DNA of 64,000 nt from Limimaricola hongkongensis DSM 17492 (GCF_000600975.2 NZ_KK088652.1:396233-460232); one strand, 5' to 3'; counted from the first letter of the stretch, positions 27,854-37,641 are shown. The notes: a model not told the origin generated them from the letters alone. Made by a program: numbers and translations.

Positions 27854-28636
27854 TCAGTTGTGGCCCTGGACATCCGGGGTCTGCCAGCCCAGATGCTGGC
27901 CGCCATCGACGCACAGAAGCTGTCCCGTGACGCCCGGCGCGTCGAGGAAATAGCCAAGTGCTGCGCAGATGTCCTCGGGATTGGAGCCGCGCTCCAGCAC
28001 CGTGTTGGCGCGCTGCGCGGCGTAATGCGCGTCGGACTGGTTGGCGCCCTGCAGCGTCGGGCCCGGCCCGATCGCGTTGACCCGAAGCCTTGGCGCCAGC
28101 GCCTGCGCGGCGGTGCGGGTAAAGGCCCACAGCCCCATCTTGGCGATGGTGTAGGACATGAAATCCGGCGTCAGCTTGCGCACACGCTGGTCGATGATGT
28201 TGACCACGAGACCCTGTGCCACCGGTTCGCCGCGCCCGTCGCGCGCCGGTTCGGGGATATGCGCGGCCATGGCCTGCGTCAGCACGACGGGCGCGCGCAG
28301 GTTGCTCTCCATCGCGCGGTCCCAGCTCTCGCGCGTGCCGCTTTCGATGCTGTCATATTCGAAGATCGAGGCGGAGTTGACGAGGCAGGTGACCGGCCCG
28401 CCAAGCGCCTCAATCGCGCGCGGGATCAGGTTTCGGGTCGCCGCCTCGTCGAGCAGGTCGGCCCCGAGCGCATGCGCCTCGCGGCCCGTGGCGCGGATCT
28501 CGGCCACGACCTCTTCGGCGGGGCCGCGCGAGGTGTTGTAATGCACGATCACATCATGGCCGCGCCGGGCCAGATCGAGCGCCATGGCGCGGCCGAGCCG
28601 CGCGCCCGCGCCGGTGACGAGCGCCCGCGCCCTCAT
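27854..28636 (-). CDS. SDR family oxidoreductase, pteridine-reductase-like
   Basis: A 260-aa NAD(P)H-dependent reductase. The cofactor loop is VTGAGARLGRAMALDLA; the Arg-Leu-Gly form of TGxxxRxG is typical of pteridine reductases (FolM/PTR1). The catalytic Tyr-Lys pair is in SYTIAKMGLWAFTR, and NSASIFEYDS replaces the usual NNAG region, as in FolM-like proteins. Dihydropterin reduction is therefore a fair guess, not shown. The ATG overlaps the antiporter stop (ATGA), making it the last gene of the S49-to-SDR operon. Confidence 0.83.
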   Translation of the reverse strand: MRARALVTGAGARLGRAMALDLARRGHDVIVHYNTSRGPAEEVVAEIRATGREAHALGADLLDEAATRNLIPRAIEALGGPVTCLVNSASIFEYDSIESGTRESWDRAMESNLRAPVVLTQAMAAHIPEPARDGRGEPVAQGLVVNIIDQRVRKLTPDFMSYTIAKMGLWAFTRTAAQALAPRLRVNAIGPGPTLQGANQSDAHYAAQRANTVLERGSNPEDICAALGYFLDAPGVTGQLLCVDGGQHLGWQTPDVQGHN

Positions 28637-29583
28637 GCCAGCACCGTCACGCCGTAGCCGACATAAAGCGCGGTCAGCGCCACGCCCCAGCCACGCGTCA
28701 CGTCGCGCCCCCAATAGACGAAGGGCACCAGCAGCAGCGAGGCCGCCAGCATCACCCACAGGTCGAAGCCGAGGAAATCGGCGCCCACCGGGATCGGGCC
28801 GACGAGGCTCGCCACGCCGAGAATGCCGAGAAGATTGAACATGTTGGATCCGATCACGTTGCCCATTGCCACATCGGCCTCCCGCCGGATGGCGGCCATG
28901 ACCGTGGTGGCAAGTTCGGGCAAGGAGGTGCCGATGGCAACCAGCGTCAGGCCGATGGCGGTGTCGGAGACACCGAAGGTCTCGGCGATCGAGACCGCGC
29001 CGGTGACCAGCAGATCGGCCCCCACCGGCAGGCCGATCACGCCGGCCAGCAGGTAGGCCGCGACCTTCCAGCCGCGCATCTTCGGATCGGCGCCCTCGAC
29101 CTCTTCGTCATCGGTGCCATGGCCGTTGCCGTTGCGATGCCTGTGGGCGACGCGGGCGGCATAGATCAGCATCGCCGCCAGCGCGGCGAGCAGCAAAAGC
29201 CCCGCGCCCCACGAAAACACGCCCGTGAAGGCCAGCGCCATGAACAGCACGGTGGCGCCCATCATCTGCAAGAAGCTCGACCGGGTGTCGGCGCCGCCGC
29301 TCGCGTGCAGCGTGGTGATGAGAGCGGGGATGCCGAGCACCAGCAGCACGTTGGCGACGTTGGAGCCCACGACATTGCCCAGCGCGAGGCCCGGCGTGCC
29401 CTTGAGGATCGCGTCGACCGACACCAGCAGCTCGGGCGCCGAGGTGCCGAAAGCCACCACCGTCAGCGACACGATCAGCGCCGGAATGCCAAGGCGCAGG
29501 GCGAGGTTCACCGCCCCCTTCACCAGAGCGTCCCCCGCGAAGACGAGAAGCACCAGCCCCGCCGCCACCATCAGCCAATCCAT
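28633..29583 (-). CDS. Calcium/sodium antiporter (CaCA family)
   Basis: A 316-aa inner-membrane exchanger with about ten helices and the two inverted alpha repeats: VVAFGTSAPELLVSVDAIL near residue 45 and VAIGTSLPELATTVMAAI near residue 210, with matching GNVVGSN and GNVIGSN motifs. A His/Asn/Asp-rich cytoplasmic loop (HRHRNGNGHGTDDEE) divides the halves. It is YrbG-like. The start ATG shares a base with the stop of the small gene upstream (TGATG). Confidence 0.93.
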   Translation of the reverse strand: MDWLMVAAGLVLLVFAGDALVKGAVNLALRLGIPALIVSLTVVAFGTSAPELLVSVDAILKGTPGLALGNVVGSNVANVLLVLGIPALITTLHASGGADTRSSFLQMMGATVLFMALAFTGVFSWGAGLLLLAALAAMLIYAARVAHRHRNGNGHGTDDEEVEGADPKMRGWKVAAYLLAGVIGLPVGADLLVTGAVSIAETFGVSDTAIGLTLVAIGTSLPELATTVMAAIRREADVAMGNVIGSNMFNLLGILGVASLVGPIPVGADFLGFDLWVMLAASLLLVPFVYWGRDVTRGWGVALTALYVGYGVTVLA

Positions 29584-29762
29584 CAAGTCCTGTCCTTTCC
29601 ACAGGGGCACGGCCCCTTGCCTATCCTCGGCCGCCCGCAGGCGGCGCAGCGGCCGCCGCCCAAGAGACCCTTCGGCCCCCTGCCCTTGGGCAGCCGCAGT
29701 TTTCCGAACATGGCGAGCACGATCATGCCCACCAGAAACAGCGTGACGATCTTGATCAGCAT
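29583..29762 (-). CDS. Small membrane protein with Cys-rich tail, unnamed
   Basis: A 59-aa protein, MLIKIVTLFLVGMIVLAMFG onwards. One membrane helix at the N-terminus is followed by a basic Gly-rich stretch (KLRLPKGRGPKGLLGGGR) and a tail with four Cys in the pattern CAACGRPRIGKGPCPCG, a plausible zinc knuckle (CxxC...CxC). It starts on the base after the TAG of the S49 peptidase gene and its TGA overlaps the antiporter ATG, so it is a genuine coupled gene in the operon. Similar short proteins occur in related genomes by my recollection. Function unknown. Confidence 0.78.
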   Translation of the reverse strand: MLIKIVTLFLVGMIVLAMFGKLRLPKGRGPKGLLGGGRCAACGRPRIGKGPCPCGKDRT

Positions 29763-30566
29763 CTAGAGGCCGAACCGGGCGAAGCCCGCGCGCTCCTCGA
29801 CGGCGCCCATCGCGTCCTGCGCCAGCGTCGCGCCGAAGCGCGACAGCAAGGGCCGCTTCCTGGCGTAGCGGCGCAGCCGCACCTTGTCGCCGAACCGCGC
29901 CTTGAGGATCGGCACCAGATGCCCGATCCCGTCGGCGAGCCCCTTTTCGACCGCCCGCGCCCCGATCCAGATCTCCCCGGTGAACAGATCCGGGTCCTCG
30001 GCCAGCTTGGCGCCGCGCCGGGTCTTCACGTGGTCGATGAAATAGTCGTGCATCTCCGAGAGCCAGCGTTCGAGCCGGGCCACGTCCTCGGGTTTTTCGG
30101 GGCGGAACGGGTCGAGAAAGCTCTTGGATTTCCCGGCCGTGTGCACGCGCCGCTCGATTCCATTGCGCTCCAGCAGCTCATGCGCGCCGAAGCCCGCCGA
30201 GATGACCCCGATCGACCCCATGATCGAGCCGCGATCGGCAAAGATCTCGTCCGCCGCCGCCGCCAGCCAATAGCCGCCCGAAGCCGCCACGTCCTCGATG
30301 AAGGCGAGGACGGGGACGTTCTTTTCCTCCGACAACCTGCGGATGCGCGAGGCGATCAGCGAGGATTGCACCGGCGATCCGCCGGGCGAGTTGATCTCGA
30401 TGGCGACGGCGGCGGGCTTGCCGCGCTTGAACGCCTTTTCGATCATCGCGGCGGTGCCCGCATCGTCGAGCCCGCGACCGCCGGCGCCGATGGCGCCCTG
30501 CAGGCGGATGACGGAAACGACGGGGCCCTTGGGGCGGAACGGCAGCCAGTTCATCATGGCTGACAT
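29763..30566 (-). CDS. S49 family serine peptidase (SppA-like)
   Basis: A 267-aa protein related to signal peptide peptidase A. The family core is AVAIEINSPGGSPVQSSLIA, the catalytic Lys region VLAFIEDVAASGGYWLAAAA, and the nucleophile Ser in RGSIMGSIGVISAGFG. It lacks an obvious N-terminal membrane helix and is short, like the single-domain SppA/SohB forms. It would degrade signal peptides or membrane protein fragments. It is the first gene of the tight run S49-small protein-antiporter-SDR. Confidence 0.88.
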   Translation of the reverse strand: MSAMMNWLPFRPKGPVVSVIRLQGAIGAGGRGLDDAGTAAMIEKAFKRGKPAAVAIEINSPGGSPVQSSLIASRIRRLSEEKNVPVLAFIEDVAASGGYWLAAAADEIFADRGSIMGSIGVISAGFGAHELLERNGIERRVHTAGKSKSFLDPFRPEKPEDVARLERWLSEMHDYFIDHVKTRRGAKLAEDPDLFTGEIWIGARAVEKGLADGIGHLVPILKARFGDKVRLRRYARKRPLLSRFGATLAQDAMGAVEERAGFARFGL

Positions 30567-30594
30567 CTAGGCCCCGCCCGGCCCCATCACAAGG

Positions 30595-31356
30595 TCAGGA
30601 TCGGATCCGCCAGCCGGTGCGGAAAATCAGCCAGATGATCCCGAGGCACAGCGCGGTGAAGCCCGAGATCGCCAGAAGGCTCACCCCGATCGGCACGTCG
30701 GCCTGCCCGAAGAACGACCAGCGGAAGCCGGAAATCAGGTAGACCACCGGGTTGAACCGGGTGACGATCTGCCAGGCCGGCGGCAGCATCGAGATCGAGT
30801 AGAAGCTCCCCCCGAGGAACACCAGCGGCGTGATCACCAGAAGCGGGATCAGCTGCAGCTGTTCGAAATTCTTGGCCCAGATGCCGATGATGAAGCCCAG
30901 CAGAGAAAAACTGACGCAGGTCAGGATCAAGAAGGCCAGCATCGAGACCGGGTGCAGGATCGTCAGGTCGACGAACAGCGTCGCGGTGGCGAGAATCACG
31001 AGCCCGATGAACAGCGCCTTGGTCGCCGCCGCGCCGACGAAGCCCAGCGTCACCTCGAAGAAGCTGATCGGCGCCGAGAGGTATTCATACATCGTGCCGA
31101 TGAATTTCGGGAAATAGATCGCGAAGCTGGCATTCGAGGTCGCCTGCGTCATCACCGACAGCATCACGAGGCCCGGCACGATGAAGGCGGCATAGGGGAT
31201 GCCCTCGACCTCCTGGATCCGGCCGCCGATGGCCGAGCCGAACACCACGAAGTAAAGCGAGGTGGAGATGACGGGCGAGATGAAGCTTTGCAGCAGCGTG
31301 CGGAAGAAGCGGGCCATCTCGGCCTTGTAGATCGCGGATACGGCGCCGAAATTCAT
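30595..31356 (-). CDS. ABC-2 type transporter permease
   Basis: A 253-aa inner-membrane protein with six predicted helices. The opening [20 protein letters not shown] and [16 protein letters not shown] are typical of the ABC-2 permeases seen in Rhodobacterales. The conserved late segment is [20 protein letters not shown]. It pairs with the ATPase gene upstream, whose stop overlaps this ATG (ATGA). The exported substrate is unknown; the family moves drugs, lipids or polysaccharides. Confidence 0.92.
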   Translation of the reverse strand: MNFGAVSAIYKAEMARFFRTLLQSFISPVISTSLYFVVFGSAIGGRIQEVEGIPYAAFIVPGLVMLSVMTQATSNASFAIYFPKFIGTMYEYLSAPISFFEVTLGFVGAAATKALFIGLVILATATLFVDLTILHPVSMLAFLILTCVSFSLLGFIIGIWAKNFEQLQLIPLLVITPLVFLGGSFYSISMLPPAWQIVTRFNPVVYLISGFRWSFFGQADVPIGVSLLAISGFTALCLGIIWLIFRTGWRIRS

Positions 31357-32282
31357 TGCCCGTCCTCCTTCACGAGACCGACGAAGATCTCTTCGAGACT
31401 GCTGTTGGATGTCGACAGGTCCGCAAGCTGCAGCCCCGAGGCCTGCAGGTCGGCCAGAAGCGCGGTGATGCCGGTGCGCTCGGCATGGGTGTCGTAGGTA
31501 TAGATCAGCGCCTGGCCATCCGCGGCCCGTTCCAGCCCGTCGCGGCGCAGCCCGTCGGGCAGCGGCCCGACCGGTTCGGACAGCTCGATCCGAAGCTCTT
31601 TCTTGCCGAGCCGGCGCATCAGCTCCTCGGTGCGCTCGACCAGCATGATCCGGCCACGGGAAATGACGCCGATCCGGTCGGCGATGGCTTCGGCCTCCTC
31701 GATGTAATGGGTGGTGAGAATGATCGTCACCCCCTCCTCGCGCAGCCGTTCGACCACGCGCCACATGTCCTTGCGCAGCTCCACGTCGACGCCGGCGGTG
31801 GGCTCGTCGAGAAACAGCACCCGCGGCCCGTGGCTGAGCGCCTTGGCGATCAGCACCCGGCGCTTCATGCCGCCCGACAGCTCCATCACCTTGGCGTCGC
31901 GCTTGTCCCACAGCGACAGGTCGCGCAGCAGCCCTTCGAGATAGGCGTCGTCGCGGGGCCGGTCGAACAGGCCGCGGGTAAAACGGACGTTGTTCCACAC
32001 GGTCGAGAACGGTTCGAGCGCGATCTCCTGCGGCACCAGCCCGATCAGGTCGCGGGCGCGGCGATAGTCGCGCACCACGTCGTGGCCGCCGACCTCGATC
32101 GTGCCGCCCGAGGGCATGGTGATGCCGCAGATGGCGGAGATGAGCGTCGTCTTGCCCGCGCCGTTCGGCCCGAGCAGGGCGATGATCTCGCCCTCCTCGA
32201 TGTCGAGCGAGACGCCGCTAAGGGCGGTGAAGCCGCCCGGATAGGTCTTGGTCAGGTCCTTGACCGACACGATGGGGGGCAT
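31353..32282 (-). CDS. ABC transporter ATP-binding protein
   Basis: The ATPase of the ABC-2 system, 309 aa. Motifs: Walker [16 protein letters not shown]-loop VPQEI, signature [15 protein letters not shown], Walker [14 protein letters not shown] and switch [12 protein letters not shown]-terminal domain of about 85 residues follows, as in DrrA/NodI-type ATPases. The start is ATG 32282 ([17 protein letters not shown]). It lies next to the polysaccharide locus, but the intervening wecG-like gene ends before it, so whether it belongs to the locus is open. Confidence 0.93.
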   Translation of the reverse strand: MPPIVSVKDLTKTYPGGFTALSGVSLDIEEGEIIALLGPNGAGKTTLISAICGITMPSGGTIEVGGHDVVRDYRRARDLIGLVPQEIALEPFSTVWNNVRFTRGLFDRPRDDAYLEGLLRDLSLWDKRDAKVMELSGGMKRRVLIAKALSHGPRVLFLDEPTAGVDVELRKDMWRVVERLREEGVTIILTTHYIEEAEAIADRIGVISRGRIMLVERTEELMRRLGKKELRIELSEPVGPLPDGLRRDGLERAADGQALIYTYDTHAERTGITALLADLQASGLQLADLSTSNSSLEEIFVGLVKEDGQ

Positions 32283-32349
32283 GGGGGGCCTTTCGCCTTT
32301 GCACGTCGCGCTGAAGGTAGCGGCGCCCCCCATGGGTGCCAAGCCGTCG

Positions 32350-33105
32350 CTATGGGCGCAGGCGCACATGCAAGGCGCGCATCACCAGCCCCGGCAGGAT
32401 CGCGAGGCAGCTCGCATAGCGCGCGGCCAGCCGCGCCGGGTCATGCGCCATCCGCCACAGCCATTCGAGCGCCAGCCAGCGGACGACCCGCGGCGCGCGC
32501 TTCTGGGCCCCGGCGAGAAAATCGAGCCCGGCCCCGATCGAGACCAGCGCAAGCCCGGGATGGCGCAGCCGGGCCCGCGCGGCGAACCGCTCCTGCCGCG
32601 GCGCGCCCATCGCGAGAAAGATCAGCCGCGCGCCCGCGCGCGCGGCCTGGTCGAGAATCGCGTCGGCCTCGGGGCTTTCGGGGTCGAACCCCATCGGCGG
32701 CGCGATCCGCGCGGCGATCCGCACCCCCGGCGCCGCCGCCTCGATCGCGGCGGCGGCCCGGGCGAGCGTCTCCTCCGTCGCGCCGATCAATCCCAGCGGC
32801 GCGCCGCTGCGCGCCGCCTGCCGCGCCAGCGGCACGACCAGATCGGCGCCGGGCAGCAGGTCGACCCGTTGCCCGGACAACCGCGCCAGCCAGACCACCG
32901 GGTTGCCATCCGCCGTGACGAGCTCGTGGCGGCCATAGGCATCGCGAAAGCCCGGATCGCGCCGCAGCTTGACCATGTGATCGAGATTGAGCGTGGCGAG
33001 CGCGAACCCCTCGCGCGCCTCCAGCCGGCGCCCGACATCGGTCAAAAGCGTCTCCCGCGCGGGCACGGTGACCCGGACAGCTTGCTCGCCGAGGCAAAAA
33101 TCCAT
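32350..33105 (-). CDS. WecG/TagA/CpsF family glycosyltransferase
   Basis: A 251-aa GT26 enzyme. Characteristic stretches are [37 protein letters not shown], and [15 protein letters not shown], followed by [19 protein letters not shown]. Members add ManNAc-type or related sugars to undecaprenyl-linked acceptors at the membrane. It is the left end of the polysaccharide locus and is divergent from the Gfo/Idh/MocA gene across 288 bp that carries an operator-like inverted repeat. Confidence 0.92.
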   Translation of the reverse strand: MDFCLGEQAVRVTVPARETLLTDVGRRLEAREGFALATLNLDHMVKLRRDPGFRDAYGRHELVTADGNPVVWLARLSGQRVDLLPGADLVVPLARQAARSGAPLGLIGATEETLARAAAAIEAAAPGVRIAARIAPPMGFDPESPEADAILDQAARAGARLIFLAMGAPRQERFAARARLRHPGLALVSIGAGLDFLAGAQKRAPRVVRWLALEWLWRMAHDPARLAARYASCLAILPGLVMRALHVRLRP

Positions 33106-33241
33106 GACCTGTCGCTGCTCCTGTTACGTTTGCCATCGCCGTTTCGCATGGCGGCCGCGTGATCCTTCGGCACCGGGCCGGATGTAACCCGCGGCGGCGC
33201 CGGGTCATCGGGAGCCCCCCATAGACGAGCCGCATTGCGAA

Positions 33242-33260
33242 GCCTACGGATATTGTAGGC
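33242..33260. promoter_or_regulatory. Inverted repeat in the divergent wecG-like / oxidoreductase promoter region
   Basis: GCCTAC (33242-33247) and GTAGGC (33255-33260) are perfect reverse complements around GGATATT. The local sequence is AT-richer than its surroundings. It sits midway in the 288-bp gap that must hold promoters for both directions of the polysaccharide locus, so a shared operator is plausible. I see no clear -35/-10 pair. Confidence 0.38.
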
Positions 33261-33393
33261 GAAATTAGGGACGACCGGATATCGATGCAGTGTGAGAGGA
33301 TACAGGGGCATCGGGATATGTCGGCCCGGCGCGCGACATACGGCCCGTGGTGCCCCCGGCGGGGCGCTGATCGGATGCGGCGGAGACCGGGGC

Positions 33394-34506
33394 ATGCATG
33401 AGGTCGCGCTGATCGGATGCGGCTATGTCGCCGATCTCTACATGCGGGGGCTCAGGGCCCATCCCGGCATCAGGCTGGTCGGCGCGCATGACCGCGACCC
33501 GGCCCGGCAGGCCGCCTTTTGCAGCCATTGGGGCGTGCCGCCCCTGCCCGACCCGGCCGCCGCCTGCGCGGCGCTGCCGCATGACGGGCTGGTGCTCAAC
33601 CTCACCAATCCGCGCAGCCACGACACCATCACCCGCGGCTGCCTGCGCGCCAACCGCCATGTCTGGTCGGAAAAGCCGATGGTGCTCGACATGGAGATCG
33701 CGCGGGAGCTGCACAATCTCGCGCGGTCGCGCGGGCTGCAGCTCGCCTCCGCCCCCTCCTCGGTGCTGTCGCAATCGGCGCAGGGGCTGGGCCGGGCGCT
33801 GCGGATGGGCGTGGGCGGCACGCCGCGGCTGATCTATGCCGAGCTCGATGACGGCTTCATCCCGCAGGCCCCCTATCACGACTGGCTGAGCGAAAGCGGC
33901 GCGCCATGGCCCGCCGAGGACGAATTCGCCACCGGCTGCACGCTCGAACATGCGGGCTACTGGCTGTCGTGGATGATCGCGCATCTGGGGCCGGTGCGCC
34001 GCGTCGTCTCGGCCACCGCCGAGGTGATCCCCGACAAGCCGGGCGTGCGCCGCGCGGCGCCGGATTTCTCGGTCGCGGCGCTGTATTTCGACAGCGGGCC
34101 GGTGGCGCGGCTCACCTGCTCGATCGCGGCGCCGCATGACCACCGGTTGCGGATCTTCGGCGACGAGGGCGTGATCGAGGTGGCGCGCGCCTGGGACAAC
34201 CACGCCCCCGTGCGCTACCGCCGCCGGATGCGGCTGCGCCGCCGCCTGCTCGAAAGCCCGGTGGCGCGCGATCTTTCGATCAAGGGCGCGCCACAGCCCC
34301 GGCCCGCACGGCGCGGCGCGGCGCGGATGGATTTCGCGCTCGGCCCGGTCGAGATGCTCGACGCCATCGCAAAGGGGCGCGACAGCCGCCTCGCCGGGGC
34401 CTATGCGCTGCACCTGACCGAGGTGACCCTGGCGGTACAGGCGGGCGGCGCGCACGACATGACGACGCGCTGCGCGCCGATGGAACCGATGCCATGGGCG
34501 ACGTGA
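33394..34506 (+). CDS. Gfo/Idh/MocA family oxidoreductase
   Basis: A 370-aa NAD(P)-dependent sugar dehydrogenase. The Rossmann start is VALIGCGYVADLYMRGL, the EKP motif is in HVWSEKPMVLDME, and the C-terminal alpha/beta domain follows. In polysaccharide loci such enzymes oxidise nucleotide sugars, often to 3-keto or uronic derivatives. The start MHEVALIG at 33394 is chosen because the Rossmann fold should begin there. It opens the plus-strand operon and overlaps the epimerase gene by 13 bases. Confidence 0.88.
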   Translation: MHEVALIGCGYVADLYMRGLRAHPGIRLVGAHDRDPARQAAFCSHWGVPPLPDPAAACAALPHDGLVLNLTNPRSHDTITRGCLRANRHVWSEKPMVLDMEIARELHNLARSRGLQLASAPSSVLSQSAQGLGRALRMGVGGTPRLIYAELDDGFIPQAPYHDWLSESGAPWPAEDEFATGCTLEHAGYWLSWMIAHLGPVRRVVSATAEVIPDKPGVRRAAPDFSVAALYFDSGPVARLTCSIAAPHDHRLRIFGDEGVIEVARAWDNHAPVRYRRRMRLRRRLLESPVARDLSIKGAPQPRPARRGAARMDFALGPVEMLDAIAKGRDSRLAGAYALHLTEVTLAVQAGGAHDMTTRCAPMEPMPWAT

Positions 34507-35432
34507 TCGCCGTAACCGGCGCGGGCGGGTTTCTGGGCCGCGCCGTAGTGGCCCGCGCCCGCGCCGAAGGCCACCCGGTGCGCGCGATCCTGCGCGGCGA
34601 GGCGCCCGCCGCATGGGCCGCCGATCCCGGCATCGCGGTGCTGCGCGCCGATCTCACCCACGCGGTGCCGCCGTTGGACGGCGCGGCGGCGGTGATCCAT
34701 GCCGCCGCGCGGATGGGCGGCGACGACGCGGCGCAGGCCCGCGAAACGGTGGCCCCAAGCGCAATGGTGCTGGAACAGGCCGCCCGGGCGGGGGCACGGC
34801 TGGTTCTGGTGGGTTCCATCGCGGTGCTGGGCACCGACGGCATCGCCCCCTTCGCGCGCATCGACGAGACGACCCCGATCGAGTCGCATCCGGCGCGGCG
34901 CGACGCCTATGCCCGCGCCAAGATCGCGCAGGAACGCGACGCCCGTGCCCTCGCCGCGCGCCACGGCGCGGCGCTGCGCATCGTGCGGCCCGGCGCGATC
35001 TTCGGGCCGGGGCGGCTGTGGAACGCGCATATGGGGATCACGCTCGGGCCACTCACGCTCGGGCCGCGCCACGCGGGCGAGCTGCCGCTGTGCTGGCTGC
35101 CGCACGCGGCGCATATCCTGTTGCTGGCGGCCACCGCGCCGCAGGCCGACCCGGTCGAGGTGATCCACGCGCTCGATGACGACCGCCCCGATCGGGCGCG
35201 GTTTCTCGCGGCACTGGGCCGGCGCGGCCTGCCGCTGGGCTGGCGCGGCTTCGACGCGGCGGCAGGCGTTCTGGCGCCGCTCGGCCCCCGCCTGCCGGGG
35301 CTCCTGCGCCGCGAGATCCTGCGCGCACGGCTGATGCCGCTGCGCTACGACAACGCCCACGCGCATCGCCTGGGCTTTCGGGCCGAGGCGGATTTCGAGA
35401 CGGCGATGGCCGCCGCGCGGGGGGCCGCATGA
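34494..35432 (+). CDS. NAD-dependent epimerase/dehydratase family protein
   Basis: A 312-aa extended SDR. The cofactor loop is VIAVTGAGGFLGRAVVARA, AVIHAAARMGG follows at the usual distance, and the Tyr-Lys pair is in RRDAYARAKIAQE. These enzymes modify nucleotide sugars or sugar-linked substrates; the exact reaction is unknown. It starts inside the end of the oxidoreductase gene and its stop overlaps the next ATG, so the pair is translationally coupled. Confidence 0.88.
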   Translation: MGDVIAVTGAGGFLGRAVVARARAEGHPVRAILRGEAPAAWAADPGIAVLRADLTHAVPPLDGAAAVIHAAARMGGDDAAQARETVAPSAMVLEQAARAGARLVLVGSIAVLGTDGIAPFARIDETTPIESHPARRDAYARAKIAQERDARALAARHGAALRIVRPGAIFGPGRLWNAHMGITLGPLTLGPRHAGELPLCWLPHAAHILLLAATAPQADPVEVIHALDDDRPDRARFLAALGRRGLPLGWRGFDAAAGVLAPLGPRLPGLLRREILRARLMPLRYDNAHAHRLGFRAEADFETAMAAARGAA

Positions 35433-36670
35433 ACGCGCCCGGCCCGGTCATGTGGCTCACCGGCGAATATCCCCGCGCCACCGACACCTTCATCCAGCGC
35501 GAGGTGGCGGCGCTGCGCGATCTCGGCCTCAAGGTCGAGACCGCCTCGGTGCGGCGCACCGATCCCGCCCATCACGTCGGCCCCGAGCAGCGCGCCGAGG
35601 CCGCCGCCACCTTTCACCTGCTGGAGCGGGCGTTGAACCCGGCCGCCATCACCCGCGCCAAGATCGCCGCGCTGCGCCAGCCGCGCCGTTTTGCGCGCGC
35701 GCTGGCGCTGGCATGGCGCACGGCGCCCAGGGGGCTGCGCGGGCGGCTCTACAACATGATCTATTTCGGCGAGGCGCTGGTGCTGGCGCACCGCATGAAG
35801 GCGCGCGGCATCACCCATCTGCACAACCACATCGCCAAGTCGTCGGGCACGGTGGCGATGCTCGCTTCCGAGATTTCGGGCATTCCGCACAGCTTCACGT
35901 TGCACGGCCCCGACATCTTCTTTGCGCCCGCGCACTGGGCCATGGGCGAAAAGATCGCCCGCGCCCGCTTTGTCGCCTGCATCTCGGATTTCGCACGGGC
36001 GCAGGCCATGCTGTTCAGCGACCCGGCGCATTGGCCCAAGCTGCATGTCGTGCATTGCGGCGTCGATCCGGCGCTTTATGCCGACGCGCCACCCCCGCCC
36101 GATGACCGGCTGCTCTTCGTCGGGCGCCTGTCGGCGGTCAAGGGCGTGCCGGTGCTGTTGCGGGCCTTCGCGCAAGCCCGCCAGGCGCGTCCCGACCTCA
36201 CGCTCGATCTCGTGGGCGACGGCCCGGACCGCGCGGTGCTGGAGCGGCTGGCCCGCGATCTGGGCCTCGGGGATGCGGTGCGGTTTCACGGCTATCGCGG
36301 CCAGTCCGAGGTGGCGGCGCTGCTGCGCGACACCGGCATCCTTGTCCTGCCCTCCTTTGCCGAAGGCGTGCCGGTGGTGTTGATGGAGGCGATGGCCGCC
36401 GCGCGGCCCGTCATCGCCACCCGCGTCGGCGGCGTCTCCGAACTGGTCGAGGACGGGCGCTCGGGGCTTCTGGTGCCGCCGGGCGCGGAGGCCCCGCTGG
36501 CCGAGGCGATCGCGGCGCTCGCAGGCGATCAGGCACGCCGCGCGGCGATGGGCGAAGCGGGGCGCGCGGCGGTGAAAGCGGGCTTCGATGCGCGGCTTGA
36601 GGCAGCGCGGCTGGCCGCGCTCCTGCGCGATGGCCCCGGCGGGCCCCTGCGGCCGGAGCCCGCGCCATGA
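35429..36670 (+). CDS. Family 4 glycosyltransferase
   Basis: A 413-aa GT-B enzyme. The N-terminal half has MWLTGEYPRATDTFIQREV, typical of WcaL/AmsK-like transferases of exopolysaccharide loci. The C-terminal half has LLFVGRLSAVKGVPVLLRAF and the donor-binding EX7E-like motif FAEGVPVVLMEAMAA. It adds one sugar to the lipid-linked repeat at the cytoplasmic membrane face. ATGA overlaps join it to the genes on both sides. Confidence 0.92.
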   Translation: MNAPGPVMWLTGEYPRATDTFIQREVAALRDLGLKVETASVRRTDPAHHVGPEQRAEAAATFHLLERALNPAAITRAKIAALRQPRRFARALALAWRTAPRGLRGRLYNMIYFGEALVLAHRMKARGITHLHNHIAKSSGTVAMLASEISGIPHSFTLHGPDIFFAPAHWAMGEKIARARFVACISDFARAQAMLFSDPAHWPKLHVVHCGVDPALYADAPPPPDDRLLFVGRLSAVKGVPVLLRAFAQARQARPDLTLDLVGDGPDRAVLERLARDLGLGDAVRFHGYRGQSEVAALLRDTGILVLPSFAEGVPVVLMEAMAAARPVIATRVGGVSELVEDGRSGLLVPPGAEAPLAEAIAALAGDQARRAAMGEAGRAAVKAGFDARLEAARLAALLRDGPGGPLRPEPAP

Positions 36671-37641
36671 ACGCCCGCGTCGCCGTCATCGCCATCGGCC
36701 GCAACGAGGGCGCGCGGCTTGCCGCCTGTCTCGCCTCGATCGCGGCGAGCGGGGCGCACGCGGTCTATGTCGATTCCGGCTCGACCGATGGCAGCCTCGG
36801 CATCGCCCGCGCCGCGGGCGCGCGCATCGTCGAGCTGGACCGCACCGCCCCCTTCACCGCCGCGCGCGCCCGCAACGCAGGCGTGGCGGCGCTGCGCGAG
36901 GAGGGCCTGCCCGAATTCTTGCAGTTCGTCGATGGCGACTGCACGCTGGAGCCGGGCTGGCTCGACGCGGGCATGGCGGCGCTCGACGCGGATCGCGGCA
37001 TCGGCATCGTCACCGGCTGGCGTCGCGAGATCACCCCCGACGCCACGCTCTACAACGCCATGGCCGAATGGGAATGGCACCGCCCGGCGGGCGACATCGC
37101 GGCCTGCGGCGGCGACATGATGCTGCGCAGTGCGCTGTTCGAGAGCCTGGGCGGTTTCGACGGGGCGATCATCTGTTCGGAGGACGAGGATCTGTGCCTG
37201 CGGGTCCGCACGCGCGGGCTGCGCGTGCACCGGCTGCCCCGGATCATGACGCGGCACGACATCGCGATGACCCGCCTGGGCCAGTGGTGGCGCCGGGCGG
37301 TGCGCGCGGGCCACGGCTTTGCCGAGGTCGGCGACCGCCATCCGGGCCATTTTGCAGGCGAACGCCGCCGGGTGCGGCTTTGGGGCGTGGCGCTGCCCGG
37401 CGCGACGCTGGTGGCGGCGGGAATCTGGGGGCTCGCGCCGCTGCTTGGCGCGGCGGCGCTCTACGGGGCGAGCTGGGCGCGCGCCGCGCGAAACCTGCGG
37501 CGCGGCGGTCAATCGCACCGCCGGGCGATCGGCCTCGCCGGGCTTCTGGTCTTGTCGAAATTTCCCAACGCGCAGGGCATGCTGACCTATCGGCTGCGCC
37601 GCCTGCGCGGCGGCGAGATGCGATTGATCGAATACAGGTAG
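36667..37641 (+). CDS. Family 2 glycosyltransferase
   Basis: A 324-aa GT-A enzyme. Motifs: VAVIAIGRNEGARLAACLAS at the start, AVYVDSGSTDGS, the metal-binding FVDGDCTLEPGW (DxD-like), and SEDEDLCLRVR for the base. Hydrophobic stretches near the C-terminus (ALPGATLVAAGIWGLAPLLG) suggest membrane contact. Its sequence resembles putative succinoglycan-type transferases. It is coupled to the family 4 transferase upstream. Confidence 0.92.
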   Translation: MNARVAVIAIGRNEGARLAACLASIAASGAHAVYVDSGSTDGSLGIARAAGARIVELDRTAPFTAARARNAGVAALREEGLPEFLQFVDGDCTLEPGWLDAGMAALDADRGIGIVTGWRREITPDATLYNAMAEWEWHRPAGDIAACGGDMMLRSALFESLGGFDGAIICSEDEDLCLRVRTRGLRVHRLPRIMTRHDIAMTRLGQWWRRAVRAGHGFAEVGDRHPGHFAGERRRVRLWGVALPGATLVAAGIWGLAPLLGAAALYGASWARAARNLRRGGQSHRRAIGLAGLLVLSKFPNAQGMLTYRLRRLRGGEMRLIEYR

